From IMG/VR virus record IMGVR_UViG_3300042691_021691, positions 28,846-92,845 of that record: DNA of 64,000 nucleotides; one strand, written 5' to 3'. Positions 45,701 through 53,011 of the stretch are shown here, piece by piece; positions within the stretch are counted from its first letter, which is position 1, and each line of letters begins with the position of its first letter. The position numbers and the translations under genes were made by a program. Under the pieces are notes generated by a model. That model did no database searches and was not told the DNA's origin. It was given only the letters and a program-made list of their open reading frames with translations. This DNA comes from a virus.

Positions 45701-46288
45701 ATGAAAAATTTACTAGTAGAATACAATGTAATTCAATATTCACCGCAATTATTGAATGAAGCTGCGGATATAACAAAGCCATTATTGTTGAAGCATGTAG
45801 TTTTACAACGTGCAGATACTAAGAATCAAAATGGTAGAGTTTATCCACGGGAAATTTTAATGCGAGAAGCAAAAGCATATAAAGATAATTTTGTTTCGCA
45901 ACGCAGAGCACTTGGTGAATTAGATCATCCAGAAAGTCCAGTGGTCAATCTTAAAAATGTATGTTGTAACGTGGTGGATATGTGGACAGAAAATCAAGAC
46001 GTAGTGGGTAACATCGAAATTCTATCTACTCCAGCAGGTAATATAGTTAGAGAGCTAATCAAAAATAATATACGTCTTGGTGTTTCGTCAAGAGGAATGG
46101 GTTCTGTTCAGAGTGTTGGTGAAAATACATTAGAAGTTCAGGAAGATTTCAATTTAATTTGTTTTGATATCGTTTCTAACCCATCCACACAGGGTGCGTT
46201 TATAAATGAAAACACTGAACAAAAGATTATAACGCCATATTCTAAAATCGATACTTTAATTTATGACTTTTTATCGGAAGTTAAATAG
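45701..46288 (+). CDS. gp21: Prohead core protease (gp21)
   Basis: 195 residues, the T4 gp21 family of serine proteases. Motifs in order: VLQRADTKNQNGRVYPREIL, GELDHPESP with His76, then GVSSRGMGSV with candidate catalytic Ser129/130, and the CFDIVSNPSTQGAF block with Asp156. Gp21 degrades scaffold and trims capsid proteins during head maturation. It precedes the scaffold and capsid genes as in T4. Confidence 0.93.
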   Translation: MKNLLVEYNVIQYSPQLLNEAADITKPLLLKHVVLQRADTKNQNGRVYPREILMREAKAYKDNFVSQRRALGELDHPESPVVNLKNVCCNVVDMWTENQDVVGNIEILSTPAGNIVRELIKNNIRLGVSSRGMGSVQSVGENTLEVQEDFNLICFDIVSNPSTQGAFINENTEQKIITPYSKIDTLIYDFLSEVK

Positions 46289-46297
46289 GAGATTTAT

Positions 46298-46600
46298 ATG
46301 TTAGGATTTGTATTAATAGCCGCTATCGTCGTAGGAATTGTGTGGTATGTTTTACGTGATATGAACGTATCTGTAAAGGACAAATTATCATCGACTGCAA
46401 AGAAAGCAGAAGCTTCAATTCATTCCGCTGCTGATGTAAATAACGATGGTAAAGTTAACGCATCCGATGCCAAAACTGCATTAGATGTCAATAAAGATGG
46501 TAAAGTTAACTTGAAGGATGTAAAGGAAGTAGCGGTTAAGACAAAGCGTGTAGCTAAAAACACTGCTAAAAAAATAAACGCAACTAAGAAAAAGAAATAA
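46298..46600 (+). CDS. Membrane-anchored protein with two dockerin/EF-hand-like loops
   Basis: 100 residues. N-terminal membrane helix (about 1-19, LGFVLIAAIVVGIVWYVL). Residues 46-78 contain two copies of [16 protein letters not shown] / DVNKDGKVNLKDVKEV, the dockerin-type DxNxDGxV calcium loop. The C-terminus is a basic tail of Lys and Ala. It sits between gp21 and a DUF3008-like gene. It could be a Ca-dependent membrane linker used during prohead assembly. SD TAGGAG. Confidence 0.6.
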   Translation: MLGFVLIAAIVVGIVWYVLRDMNVSVKDKLSSTAKKAEASIHSAADVNNDGKVNASDAKTALDVNKDGKVNLKDVKEVAVKTKRVAKNTAKKINATKKKK

Positions 46601-46601
46601 T

Positions 46602-47036
46602 ATGCCTGCAATAAGTCGTGCTCAACAGAGATTATTCGGGTTGGTTAGGGGATTGCAGAAAGGAAAAATATCTGCTGCTTCTGTAAGTCCGCATGTCAGA
46701 AAATTGGCACGTAATCTTACACCAGCCGATGTAGAAAAATATGCAACTACACCGCACACAGGGCTTCCTTCCACGGTTAAAGAAATCTTATCAATTCAAG
46801 AAGATACATCCGATCTATATGAAGATGTAACTGAACGAGAGTTGGCAATTAACAATATATTGAAAGATAAGACTGCTAAGAAAATTGATGGAAAAACAGT
46901 CGATGGATTTACTGCGAAAATGATAGTAGACACATGCAATTCATTGAGTCCTGACAATAAAAAAACATTTTTGATGCAACCAATCGATAAAATGGTGGGT
47001 ATTGCTCATAAGATAAAAACTTTACAAAATAATTAA
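46602..47036 (+). CDS. DUF3008-like small protein
   Basis: 144 residues. The N-terminal part MPAISRAQQRLFGLVRGLQK, then GKISAASVSPHVRKLA, followed by DVEKYATTPHTGLPSTVKE, resembles the DUF3008 family (MPAxSKAQQRLMGMVYAYKK...FAxTxHKGLP) common in T4-like phages. The C-terminal half (60-144) is an added helical domain. Role unknown; a DNA or capsid association is thinkable. Confidence 0.7.
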   Translation: MPAISRAQQRLFGLVRGLQKGKISAASVSPHVRKLARNLTPADVEKYATTPHTGLPSTVKEILSIQEDTSDLYEDVTERELAINNILKDKTAKKIDGKTVDGFTAKMIVDTCNSLSPDNKKTFLMQPIDKMVGIAHKIKTLQNN

Positions 47037-47051
47037 TAGGAGATATAAGTT

Positions 47052-47270
47052 ATGTATGTTGAAGTAAAGGGGGATTCAAAGGATGACTTTGAACGCGCAC
47101 TAAAGCACTTTTCTAAGATAGTTAAAAAAAATGATATTGTAAATGAAGTTAAGAGACGGGAGTTTTATGTGACTCCCTCCAAGAAAAGAATATTAAAAAG
47201 ACAAGAATCTAAGCGAAGACAGATCAGAGATGCTCGCAAGATGCAAAAGAGAACGCAAACAGATTGGTAA
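47052..47270 (+). CDS. rpsU: Phage-encoded ribosomal protein bS21
   Basis: 72 residues. The fold is bS21: a short beta strand YVEVKGDSKDDFERALKHFS, the helical FSKIVKKNDIVNEVKRREFY block with the diagnostic VKRREFYVTPSKKR, and a basic C-terminal helix (KRRQIRDARKMQKRTQ). It is close to the bacterial length of 60-75. bS21 binds 16S rRNA near the anti-SD region and the platform and affects initiation. Phage copies are known from SAR11 phages and large phages. SD ATAGGAG lies 12 nt upstream. A 13-nt complement of the 16S tail exists at 1271-1283. Confidence 0.93.
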   Translation: MYVEVKGDSKDDFERALKHFSKIVKKNDIVNEVKRREFYVTPSKKRILKRQESKRRQIRDARKMQKRTQTDW

Positions 47271-47299
47271 AAAAACCTATTTTTTGTAAAATAAGGATA

Positions 47300-47307
47300 T
47301 ATTTATC
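47300..47307 (+). promoter_or_regulatory. TATTTATC late-promoter-like octamer before scaffold
   Basis: A one-base variant of the octamer within ATATTTATC, 90 nt upstream of the scaffold ATG. The 127-nt gap also holds a palindrome and an imperfect AGCT-type hairpin. Confidence 0.4.
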
Positions 47308-47353
47308 TTCAGTAGCTCTTTTCAATAAAAAGCTCGTATTGCTAAGTTAACCA

Positions 47354-47369
47354 ATTATTTGCAAATAAT
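47354..47369 (+). repeat. 16-bp perfect palindrome upstream of scaffold gene
   Basis: ATTATTTGCAAATAAT is a perfect dyad 28 nt upstream of the scaffold ATG. In DNA it could be an operator; in RNA it would be a weak AT-rich hairpin. GCAAAT recurs directly downstream at 47370. Confidence 0.6.
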
Positions 47370-47397
47370 GCAAATATAACTGTTTAGGGATAATATT

Positions 47398-48501
47398 ATG
47401 GCAGAAATAACAAATGAACTTCTAAAGAAAGCAGTGGCGGATGCCGAAGCAGTTCGTGAAACTGCAATTGCAAACGCAAGACTTGCTTTAGAAGAAAGTA
47501 TCACCCCAGCTATCAAATCAATGTTAGCAAAGCGCCTTCGTGCAGAAGCTGAAAAGCCAGCCGAAGAACTTCCAGCACCAGAAGGTGAAAAGGAAGTGGA
47601 AAAGAAAGAAGCAGATGCGGATCATAAAGAAATGAAGCAAGAAGAATTAGATTCTTCCGATGTATCTGCTGATAATAAGGAACCATCAGGGTTCGATTCT
47701 TCCGAAATCGGTGACGAAGGCGAAGAAGCACCTGAAGATGCTCCTGAAAGCGAAGATGATTGGTATGAAGATTGGGATGAATCAGATTTCGATCTTGATG
47801 AAATCTTGAAAGAACTCGAAGGTGATATTTCTGAAGACAGCTTATTTGAAAAGTCACACGACGAAGAAGAGAAGGAAGAAGATTCTATGGAAGAAAAGAT
47901 GGAATCTCCTGAACATGAAGCAGGTGAAAAGGAAGATCACCAAAAAGAAGCCAAGACTGTTGAACTTCCTAAGAAGGGAGAACCAGAACATGGTTCAGAA
48001 GAAGGAAAAGAAGAAGACAAGCTTGATCTTGAAGCTATTATTCGTGAACTTGTAGCCGAAGCCGATGATGAAGAAGGTGAAGATGAAGAAAACGGCAAAA
48101 TGGCGGCAGAAATTGCGGAACTCAAGTCGGAACTTTCTGAATACCAACGTGCAGTTAAAATGTTGAGCAGTAAGTTACAAGAAGTTCATCTTCTCAATTC
48201 AAAGTTACTCTTTACAAACAAATTGTTCCAGAAGGGTAAGCTTACAAATGAACAAACTGTTCGTGTAATTGAATCATTTGATCGTGCGAAGACGCTTCGC
48301 GAAGTGAAGATGGTATATGCACTTATGGTGGAAAACTTAAAGGCTATCCGCACAGAAGGTCGCACACCTTCACGTAAGGCAGTAGTAACAGAAGGATTGG
48401 CTTCACGCCCAACTCCATCAACTGCTCCAAAGAATGTGGAACAATTGCAAGAGAACACAGCTATCAAACGTCTACAATACCTAGCTGGTATTAACAACTA
48501 A
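47398..48501 (+). CDS. gp22: Prohead scaffolding core protein (gp22-like)
   Basis: 367 residues, extremely acidic in the middle (residues about 55-235 are roughly half Glu/Asp). An N-terminal helix (ELLKKAVADAEAVRETAIAN) and a C-terminal helical region (ELKSELSEYQRAVKMLSSKL, then TNKLFQKGKLTNEQTVRVIES) are more conserved. This layout is that of gp22-type scaffold proteins. It lies directly before gp23 and after the protease, the T4 order. Scaffold builds the core and is degraded by gp21. Moderate length increase over T4 gp22 (269). Confidence 0.85.
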   Translation: MAEITNELLKKAVADAEAVRETAIANARLALEESITPAIKSMLAKRLRAEAEKPAEELPAPEGEKEVEKKEADADHKEMKQEELDSSDVSADNKEPSGFDSSEIGDEGEEAPEDAPESEDDWYEDWDESDFDLDEILKELEGDISEDSLFEKSHDEEEKEEDSMEEKMESPEHEAGEKEDHQKEAKTVELPKKGEPEHGSEEGKEEDKLDLEAIIRELVAEADDEEGEDEENGKMAAEIAELKSELSEYQRAVKMLSSKLQEVHLLNSKLLFTNKLFQKGKLTNEQTVRVIESFDRAKTLREVKMVYALMVENLKAIRTEGRTPSRKAVVTEGLASRPTPSTAPKNVEQLQENTAIKRLQYLAGINN

Positions 48502-48526
48502 AACAATTTTGAGGAGAATATAAAGT

Positions 48527-50089
48527 ATGTCAGTAAGCGATTTTATCAACGAAGCCCGTTCCGCGCATGATGTAATTTTGCAACAAACACGTGGCTTATC
48601 TAAGAAGTGGGAACGTTCAGGTCTTCTAGAAGGATTGAACGGATATGAGAAGCAAGGTATGTCAGTTATGCTTGAAAACCAAGCACAACAACTTATCTCA
48701 GAAAACTCAACAACAAATCCAGGTGGTGCTGGTTCATCAGGTGAAAACTGGGCAGGCGTAGCACTTCCATTGGTTCGTAAGGTCTTTGGTTCAATTGCAT
48801 CGAAGAATTTCGTATCAGTTCAACCAATGAATCTTCCAGCCGGACTTGTATTCTATATGGATTTCAAGTATGGCACAACTGTAAATGGTAAGACAGATGG
48901 TGGTTCACTCTATGGATTAACCAGCGGTGCAAATGCATTAACTGGTGGTTTATACGGAGCAGGATCATTCGGATATAGCATCAACGATCAAATCAAGACA
49001 GGTTTGAGCGTCACATCAGGCAGCACAGCTTCATTTGCTGATGTAAACTTCAATGCAACATATTCAGCATCAGTAGCAGCAGGCGGATTAACGGTATATT
49101 CAATACCTCTTTCAGGATTAACACGCCCAGATACAAACGCGGTACGTGTATGGGAACCATCAGGTTCAGGCGTAAACTTTGCTACGGCAACGTTGAAGGA
49201 ATTTACAAAAGTTGTTGGTTCAAACGTACAATTCGTTGTAAACTCAACAGCAACAGGTACAATTGCTAGCTTGAACTATGTAGAACAACCATCCGATACA
49301 ACTCGTGGCGACTTCGAAGATCGCACTGGTTCAGATATCGGTATTCCAGAAATCGATCTTGAACTTCGTTCAGAAACCATCGTTGCCAAGACTCGTAAAT
49401 TGAAGGCAGTATGGTCACCAGAACTTGCTCAAGACTTGAATGCATACCACTCAATTGATGCCGAAGCAGAATTGACATCACTATTGAGCGAATACATCTC
49501 AACAGAAATCGATCTTGAAATCTTGGACATGTTGGTCAGTGCAGCCGACACAACAGAATACTGGTCAGCTAAGATCGGTGATGTATGGAATGGTTCAACA
49601 TTCGCAGCTTCATCATTCGTAGGAACAGCTTGGACAAACATGACCTGGTTCCAAACACTTGGTCAGAAGATGCAGAAGGTATCAAACATCATCCACCAAA
49701 AGACAATGCGTGGTGGTGCTAACTTCGCAGTAGTTTCTCCAACTGTTGCAACAATCTTGGAAACAATCCCAGGATTCTTAGCCGATACAAACGGCGACAA
49801 GATGGAATTCTCAGCCGGAATCACTAAGGTTGGTTCATTCCAAAACCGCTTCACAATCTACAAGAACCCATACATGACCGAAAACGTAATGTTGCTTGGT
49901 TATCGTGGCGCACAATTCTTGGAAACTGGTGCTGTATATGCTCCATACATTCCATTAATTATGACACCTCTTGTATACGATCCAACTAACTTCACACCAC
50001 GTAGAGGCGTAATGACCCGCTACGCGAAGAAGGTAGTACGTCCTGAATTCTTCGGTAAGATCTTAATTGCCGACTTGAATTTAGTCTAA
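48527..50089 (+). CDS. gp23: Major capsid protein (gp23)
   Basis: 520 residues, HK97-fold T4 gp23 family. It begins with a short N-terminal pro-segment and contains SSGENWAGVALPLVRKVFGS, the SVQPMNLPAGLVFYMDFKYG block, a beta-rich insertion, then SRTIVAKTRKLKAVWSPELAQD-like (SETIVAKTRKLKAVWSPELA) and a NPYMTENVMLLGYRGAQFLE end. It is the main shell protein; the gp21 cleavage site cannot be fixed here. Codon use is biased to C-ending and CGT codons, as expected for high expression. A strong terminator follows. Confidence 0.96.
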   Translation: MSVSDFINEARSAHDVILQQTRGLSKKWERSGLLEGLNGYEKQGMSVMLENQAQQLISENSTTNPGGAGSSGENWAGVALPLVRKVFGSIASKNFVSVQPMNLPAGLVFYMDFKYGTTVNGKTDGGSLYGLTSGANALTGGLYGAGSFGYSINDQIKTGLSVTSGSTASFADVNFNATYSASVAAGGLTVYSIPLSGLTRPDTNAVRVWEPSGSGVNFATATLKEFTKVVGSNVQFVVNSTATGTIASLNYVEQPSDTTRGDFEDRTGSDIGIPEIDLELRSETIVAKTRKLKAVWSPELAQDLNAYHSIDAEAELTSLLSEYISTEIDLEILDMLVSAADTTEYWSAKIGDVWNGSTFAASSFVGTAWTNMTWFQTLGQKMQKVSNIIHQKTMRGGANFAVVSPTVATILETIPGFLADTNGDKMEFSAGITKVGSFQNRFTIYKNPYMTENVMLLGYRGAQFLETGAVYAPYIPLIMTPLVYDPTNFTPRRGVMTRYAKKVVRPEFFGKILIADLNLV

Positions 50090-50113
50090 TACCAGAAGTT
50101 AGATAATAAAATA

Positions 50114-50149
50114 CCCCAGGGATAGCAATATCCCTGGGGGTTTTATTTT
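50114..50149 (+). terminator. Rho-independent terminator after gp23
   Basis: An 11-bp perfect stem CCCCAGGGATA (50114-50124) / TATCCCTGGGG (50129-50139) with loop GCAA, followed by a GTTTTATTTT tract. Strongest terminator in the window; it isolates the capsid gene. Confidence 0.9.
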
Positions 50150-50176
50150 AAAGTAACGGTTCCATTTTATAGAAAC

Positions 50177-50184
50177 TATTTATG
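50177..50184 (+). promoter_or_regulatory. TATTTATG late-promoter-like octamer before neck genes
   Basis: One-base variant of the octamer, after the gp23 terminator and 27 nt before ATG 50212. Its location right after a terminator fits a promoter for the neck operon. Confidence 0.5.
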
Positions 50185-50211
50185 TAAAGACCCATTTTAA
50201 TGGAAATTCAT

Positions 50212-51378
50212 ATGCAGAATAATGAACCATTAGTGTATGACGGAAGTGCAAGAAATCCTGTAAATTTAACACCATTTGGATTTTTTGATAATGAATTAGC
50301 CTTCCAAGTAGAAGCGCCTAAAGTAGCCAATTATATATCACATCGGTTAGGATATCCAGTAGTAGATGTGGAGCTTACCGACCAAAATTTATATACTTGC
50401 TTGGAAGAAGCTATTATTGCATATGGGGCACAAGTAAATCAATTTAATGCAAGAGAACACATGCTGTCTCTACAAGGAATTAGCACGGGTTCTGCAATTA
50501 CACAACGTAATATTGTTGGATCTTCTCTGCCACAGATAATTAATTTATCTTCAAATTATGGAACCGAAGCAGGATCCGGCGGAGATACTCCTCTAAAGAA
50601 AGGGTATATAACAACTGTCCCTGGTCAACAAGAATATGATTTGCAAGTATTGTGGGCAAATGTCAGTGAAAGTGGAAACAGAATAGAAATTAGAAAAGTA
50701 TATCACGAAATGCCGCCTGCAATTGCCAGATATTATGATCCATTTGCAACCACAGGATTAGGATTAACTAATCTTATGGGTGAATTTGGATTTGATGGAT
50801 ATTCCCCGCCAGTAACATTCGTTATGATGCCTGCATATGAAGATTTACTTCGTATTCAAGCAATCGAAGTTAACGATATGATTCGTAAGAGTCAATATTC
50901 ATTTCAAATTTACGATAATAAAATTAGATTCACTCCTATTTTTACTCAAGATAGATGGAATGGAGTAAAAATTTGGTTTGACTATATGGTAGAAAAAGAT
51001 AAATCCGCAAGCCAAATTGCATCAGGATCATCAGTAGTATCTGATATCAGTAATGTTCCATATGAACATATAAGCTATTCTACAATTAATTCAATTGGAA
51101 GAGCTTGGATTTACAAGTATGCATTATCTTCTGCTAAAGAAATGCTCGGAAACATTCGTAGTAAATATCAAACTATCCCAATTCCAAATAGAGAAATTAG
51201 ACTTGATGGTGATATTTTACGAAGAGAAGCTGCCGAAGAAAAACAACTTCTGTTAAAAGAATTACGAGATACATTAGAACAAACCGGATTACAGAAGCAA
51301 ATGGAAAAGCAAGCAGCAAATGCAGAGCATATGAGTCAAATTTTACAATACGTACCTACCATGATTTACATAGGATAA
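50212..51378 (+). CDS. gp13: Neck protein gp13-like (head completion)
   Basis: 388 residues from ATG 50212 (an in-frame ATG 12 nt upstream is also possible; a weak TGGAAA site favours the downstream one). The EAPKVANYISHRLGYPVVDVEL and DQNLYTCLEEAIIAYGAQVNQF blocks match the start of gp13 homologues. The middle and C-terminus carry alpha/beta neck-type segments (SFQIYDNKIRFTPIFTQDRW, then AGRAWIYKYALSSAKEMLGNIR-like). Gp13 and gp14 form the neck that closes the DNA-filled head and joins the tail. Longer than T4 gp13 (309). Confidence 0.85.
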   Translation: MQNNEPLVYDGSARNPVNLTPFGFFDNELAFQVEAPKVANYISHRLGYPVVDVELTDQNLYTCLEEAIIAYGAQVNQFNAREHMLSLQGISTGSAITQRNIVGSSLPQIINLSSNYGTEAGSGGDTPLKKGYITTVPGQQEYDLQVLWANVSESGNRIEIRKVYHEMPPAIARYYDPFATTGLGLTNLMGEFGFDGYSPPVTFVMMPAYEDLLRIQAIEVNDMIRKSQYSFQIYDNKIRFTPIFTQDRWNGVKIWFDYMVEKDKSASQIASGSSVVSDISNVPYEHISYSTINSIGRAWIYKYALSSAKEMLGNIRSKYQTIPIPNREIRLDGDILRREAAEEKQLLLKELRDTLEQTGLQKQMEKQAANAEHMSQILQYVPTMIYIG

Positions 51379-51379
51379 C

Positions 51380-51835
51380 ATGCCTAGATTTGTAACACCA
51401 CGAGATTTTGAATTTTTACAAAAATTAAATAGAGAATTAATGGTAGAGATTGTCGATAATTCGGTGATCTTGTATAAAGCACATCCAGAATATACAAAAG
51501 TTAATATCTATGGCGAAAGTACAGAAAAAATACGGTATACAGGTGTGCAATTATCGGCGTTGGTTAAGTATGGTGATAATGTTCCAGTAGATGATGGATT
51601 TGGATATGATACGAAACAAGAAGTAGAATTTCATTTTGTTCGTAGACTATTGGAAGAAGTGGATGTTATGCCAGATGAGGGTGATATTATTAAGTTTAAT
51701 GATCTGTATTATGAAATATTTAATACGTCAGAAACTCAACTTATCGCCAATCGACCTGAATTTACCGTTTCTATAATTTGCAAGGCATATCTAACTCGTA
51801 AGAGTAATCTTAATATTGAGGAACGTCAGGTATGA
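51380..51835 (+). CDS. gp14: Neck protein gp14-like (head closure), short
   Basis: 151 residues. It starts one base after gp13. The C-terminal part (EVEFHFVRRLLEEVDVMPDE, GDIIKFNDLYYEIFNTSETQ, TVSIICKAYLTR) resembles the gp14 pattern of a flat beta-sheet with the phrase GDxIxFxDxxYEI. T4 gp14 has 256 residues, so this one is short and may lack an N-domain. Assignment is by order (13-14-15) plus the motif, hence moderate confidence. Its stop overlaps the next ATG (ATGA). Confidence 0.6.
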   Translation: MPRFVTPRDFEFLQKLNRELMVEIVDNSVILYKAHPEYTKVNIYGESTEKIRYTGVQLSALVKYGDNVPVDDGFGYDTKQEVEFHFVRRLLEEVDVMPDEGDIIKFNDLYYEIFNTSETQLIANRPEFTVSIICKAYLTRKSNLNIEERQV

Positions 51836-52650
51836 ATAGAAATCCATATAAAGCATACGATCCAGAAATTCCTCGTCGGGTTGATGCAAAGCAATCTACA
51901 ATTGGTATAGAAAATAGAGCATCCGATGTAAAGCTATTAGAAGATACGGGGAATCCTGCATCTATTAGATTTTATACTGTAGATAGCACTATTATGAAGT
52001 ATCTAGAAAATAAAATAAATCCTATTGTAACTCAGGACGGAAGTGCGGTGAAAGTTCCTGTGGTATATGGAAATTCTGAACGGTGGAAGGGAGTTCAGAA
52101 AAATGGAGTTATACGAGACAAATTTAATAAGATTCAATTGCCCATAATTATGATACGCAGAACGGGCATAGAAAGAGGAAAAAATTCATCTCCTGTTAAC
52201 AAATATTTAACTACTAGCTTTAAAACTGGGTGGAATAGATATACTCCATATGATAAATTTAATGTTTTAAATGGAATAACACCAAGTCGCCAACACTATA
52301 ATTTAGTGGTTCCGGACTATTATGATTTTACATATGATTTATATATTTGGACGGAATACGTAGAACAAATGAATAAAATTATAGAAGAAATTACATTTGA
52401 ATTAGATGAGTTTTGGGGCGAAAAGAATGGGTATAAATTTAGAGTTACCGCAGATCAATTTAATATGCAGTTAGAAACTCCATCCGATGGGGAACGAATG
52501 GTTAGAACCAAAGCTACCCTCACTGCACATGCATATCTACTGCCAGAAAAAATGCTTGATAAAAATGGTATGCCGACCCCAGTTAGTAAGATTTCATATA
52601 GTCCTAAGAAGATCGTTACGTTCACTGAAATAGTAGATAATATTGATTGA
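51832..52650 (+). CDS. gp15: Tail completion/sheath stabiliser gp15-like
   Basis: 272 residues, exactly the T4 gp15 length. The features of gp15 are visible: VKVPVVYGNSERW, a PIIMIRRTGIERG strand, YDFTYDLYIWTEYVEQMNKI and the FRVTADQFNMQLETPSDGER block. Gp15 caps the tail and fixes sheath and tube to the neck. It overlaps gp14 by 4 nt. Order and length support the assignment well. Confidence 0.8.
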   Translation: MNRNPYKAYDPEIPRRVDAKQSTIGIENRASDVKLLEDTGNPASIRFYTVDSTIMKYLENKINPIVTQDGSAVKVPVVYGNSERWKGVQKNGVIRDKFNKIQLPIIMIRRTGIERGKNSSPVNKYLTTSFKTGWNRYTPYDKFNVLNGITPSRQHYNLVVPDYYDFTYDLYIWTEYVEQMNKIIEEITFELDEFWGEKNGYKFRVTADQFNMQLETPSDGERMVRTKATLTAHAYLLPEKMLDKNGMPTPVSKISYSPKKIVTFTEIVDNID

Positions 52651-52678
52651 AAAAACTGATTTTCGAAAATATATTAAA

Positions 52679-52686
52679 TATTTATG
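52679..52686 (+). promoter_or_regulatory. TATTTATG late-promoter-like octamer
   Basis: One-base variant of the octamer, 33 nt upstream of ATG 52720. The palindrome ATTTTCGAAAAT (52659-52670) lies just upstream, directly after the gp15 stop. Confidence 0.5.
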
Positions 52687-52719
52687 ATACGAGGACCATT
52701 ATAATCAAAAAGGGGTTAT

Positions 52720-52977
52720 ATGAGAAAATTAACACAAGAAGAACACTCAAGCGTTTTATCGATTCAGCAGAGAGTTGTAACTTTATTCACAGAAGTTGGG
52801 CAGCTTTATTTAAAAAAATCTGTATTGCAATCTGAATTAGACGTAATAGATGGTGAGTTAAAAACCAAACAAAACGAGTTCAGTCAAGTAGGAAAAGAAC
52901 AGAGTGAGTTATATAACAAGTTATTGGAAAAATACGGTGAAGGAGAATTTGATCCAGAAACCGGCGAGTTTAAATAA
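52720..52977 (+). CDS. Small coiled-coil protein upstream of sheath
   Basis: 85 residues, a helical coiled coil (LSIQQRVVTLFTEVGQLYLK, then KTKQNEFSQVGKEQSELYNK) ending in an acidic FDPETGEFK tail. A good SD (AAAGGGG) precedes the ATG. Small coiled-coil proteins of this kind occur in the same position in T4-like phages without a known role. It may assist tail assembly. Confidence 0.6.
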   Translation: MRKLTQEEHSSVLSIQQRVVTLFTEVGQLYLKKSVLQSELDVIDGELKTKQNEFSQVGKEQSELYNKLLEKYGEGEFDPETGEFK

Positions 52978-53011
52978 ACCTGAAAATTAATAATCTGTTT
53001 GGAGACTCTGT

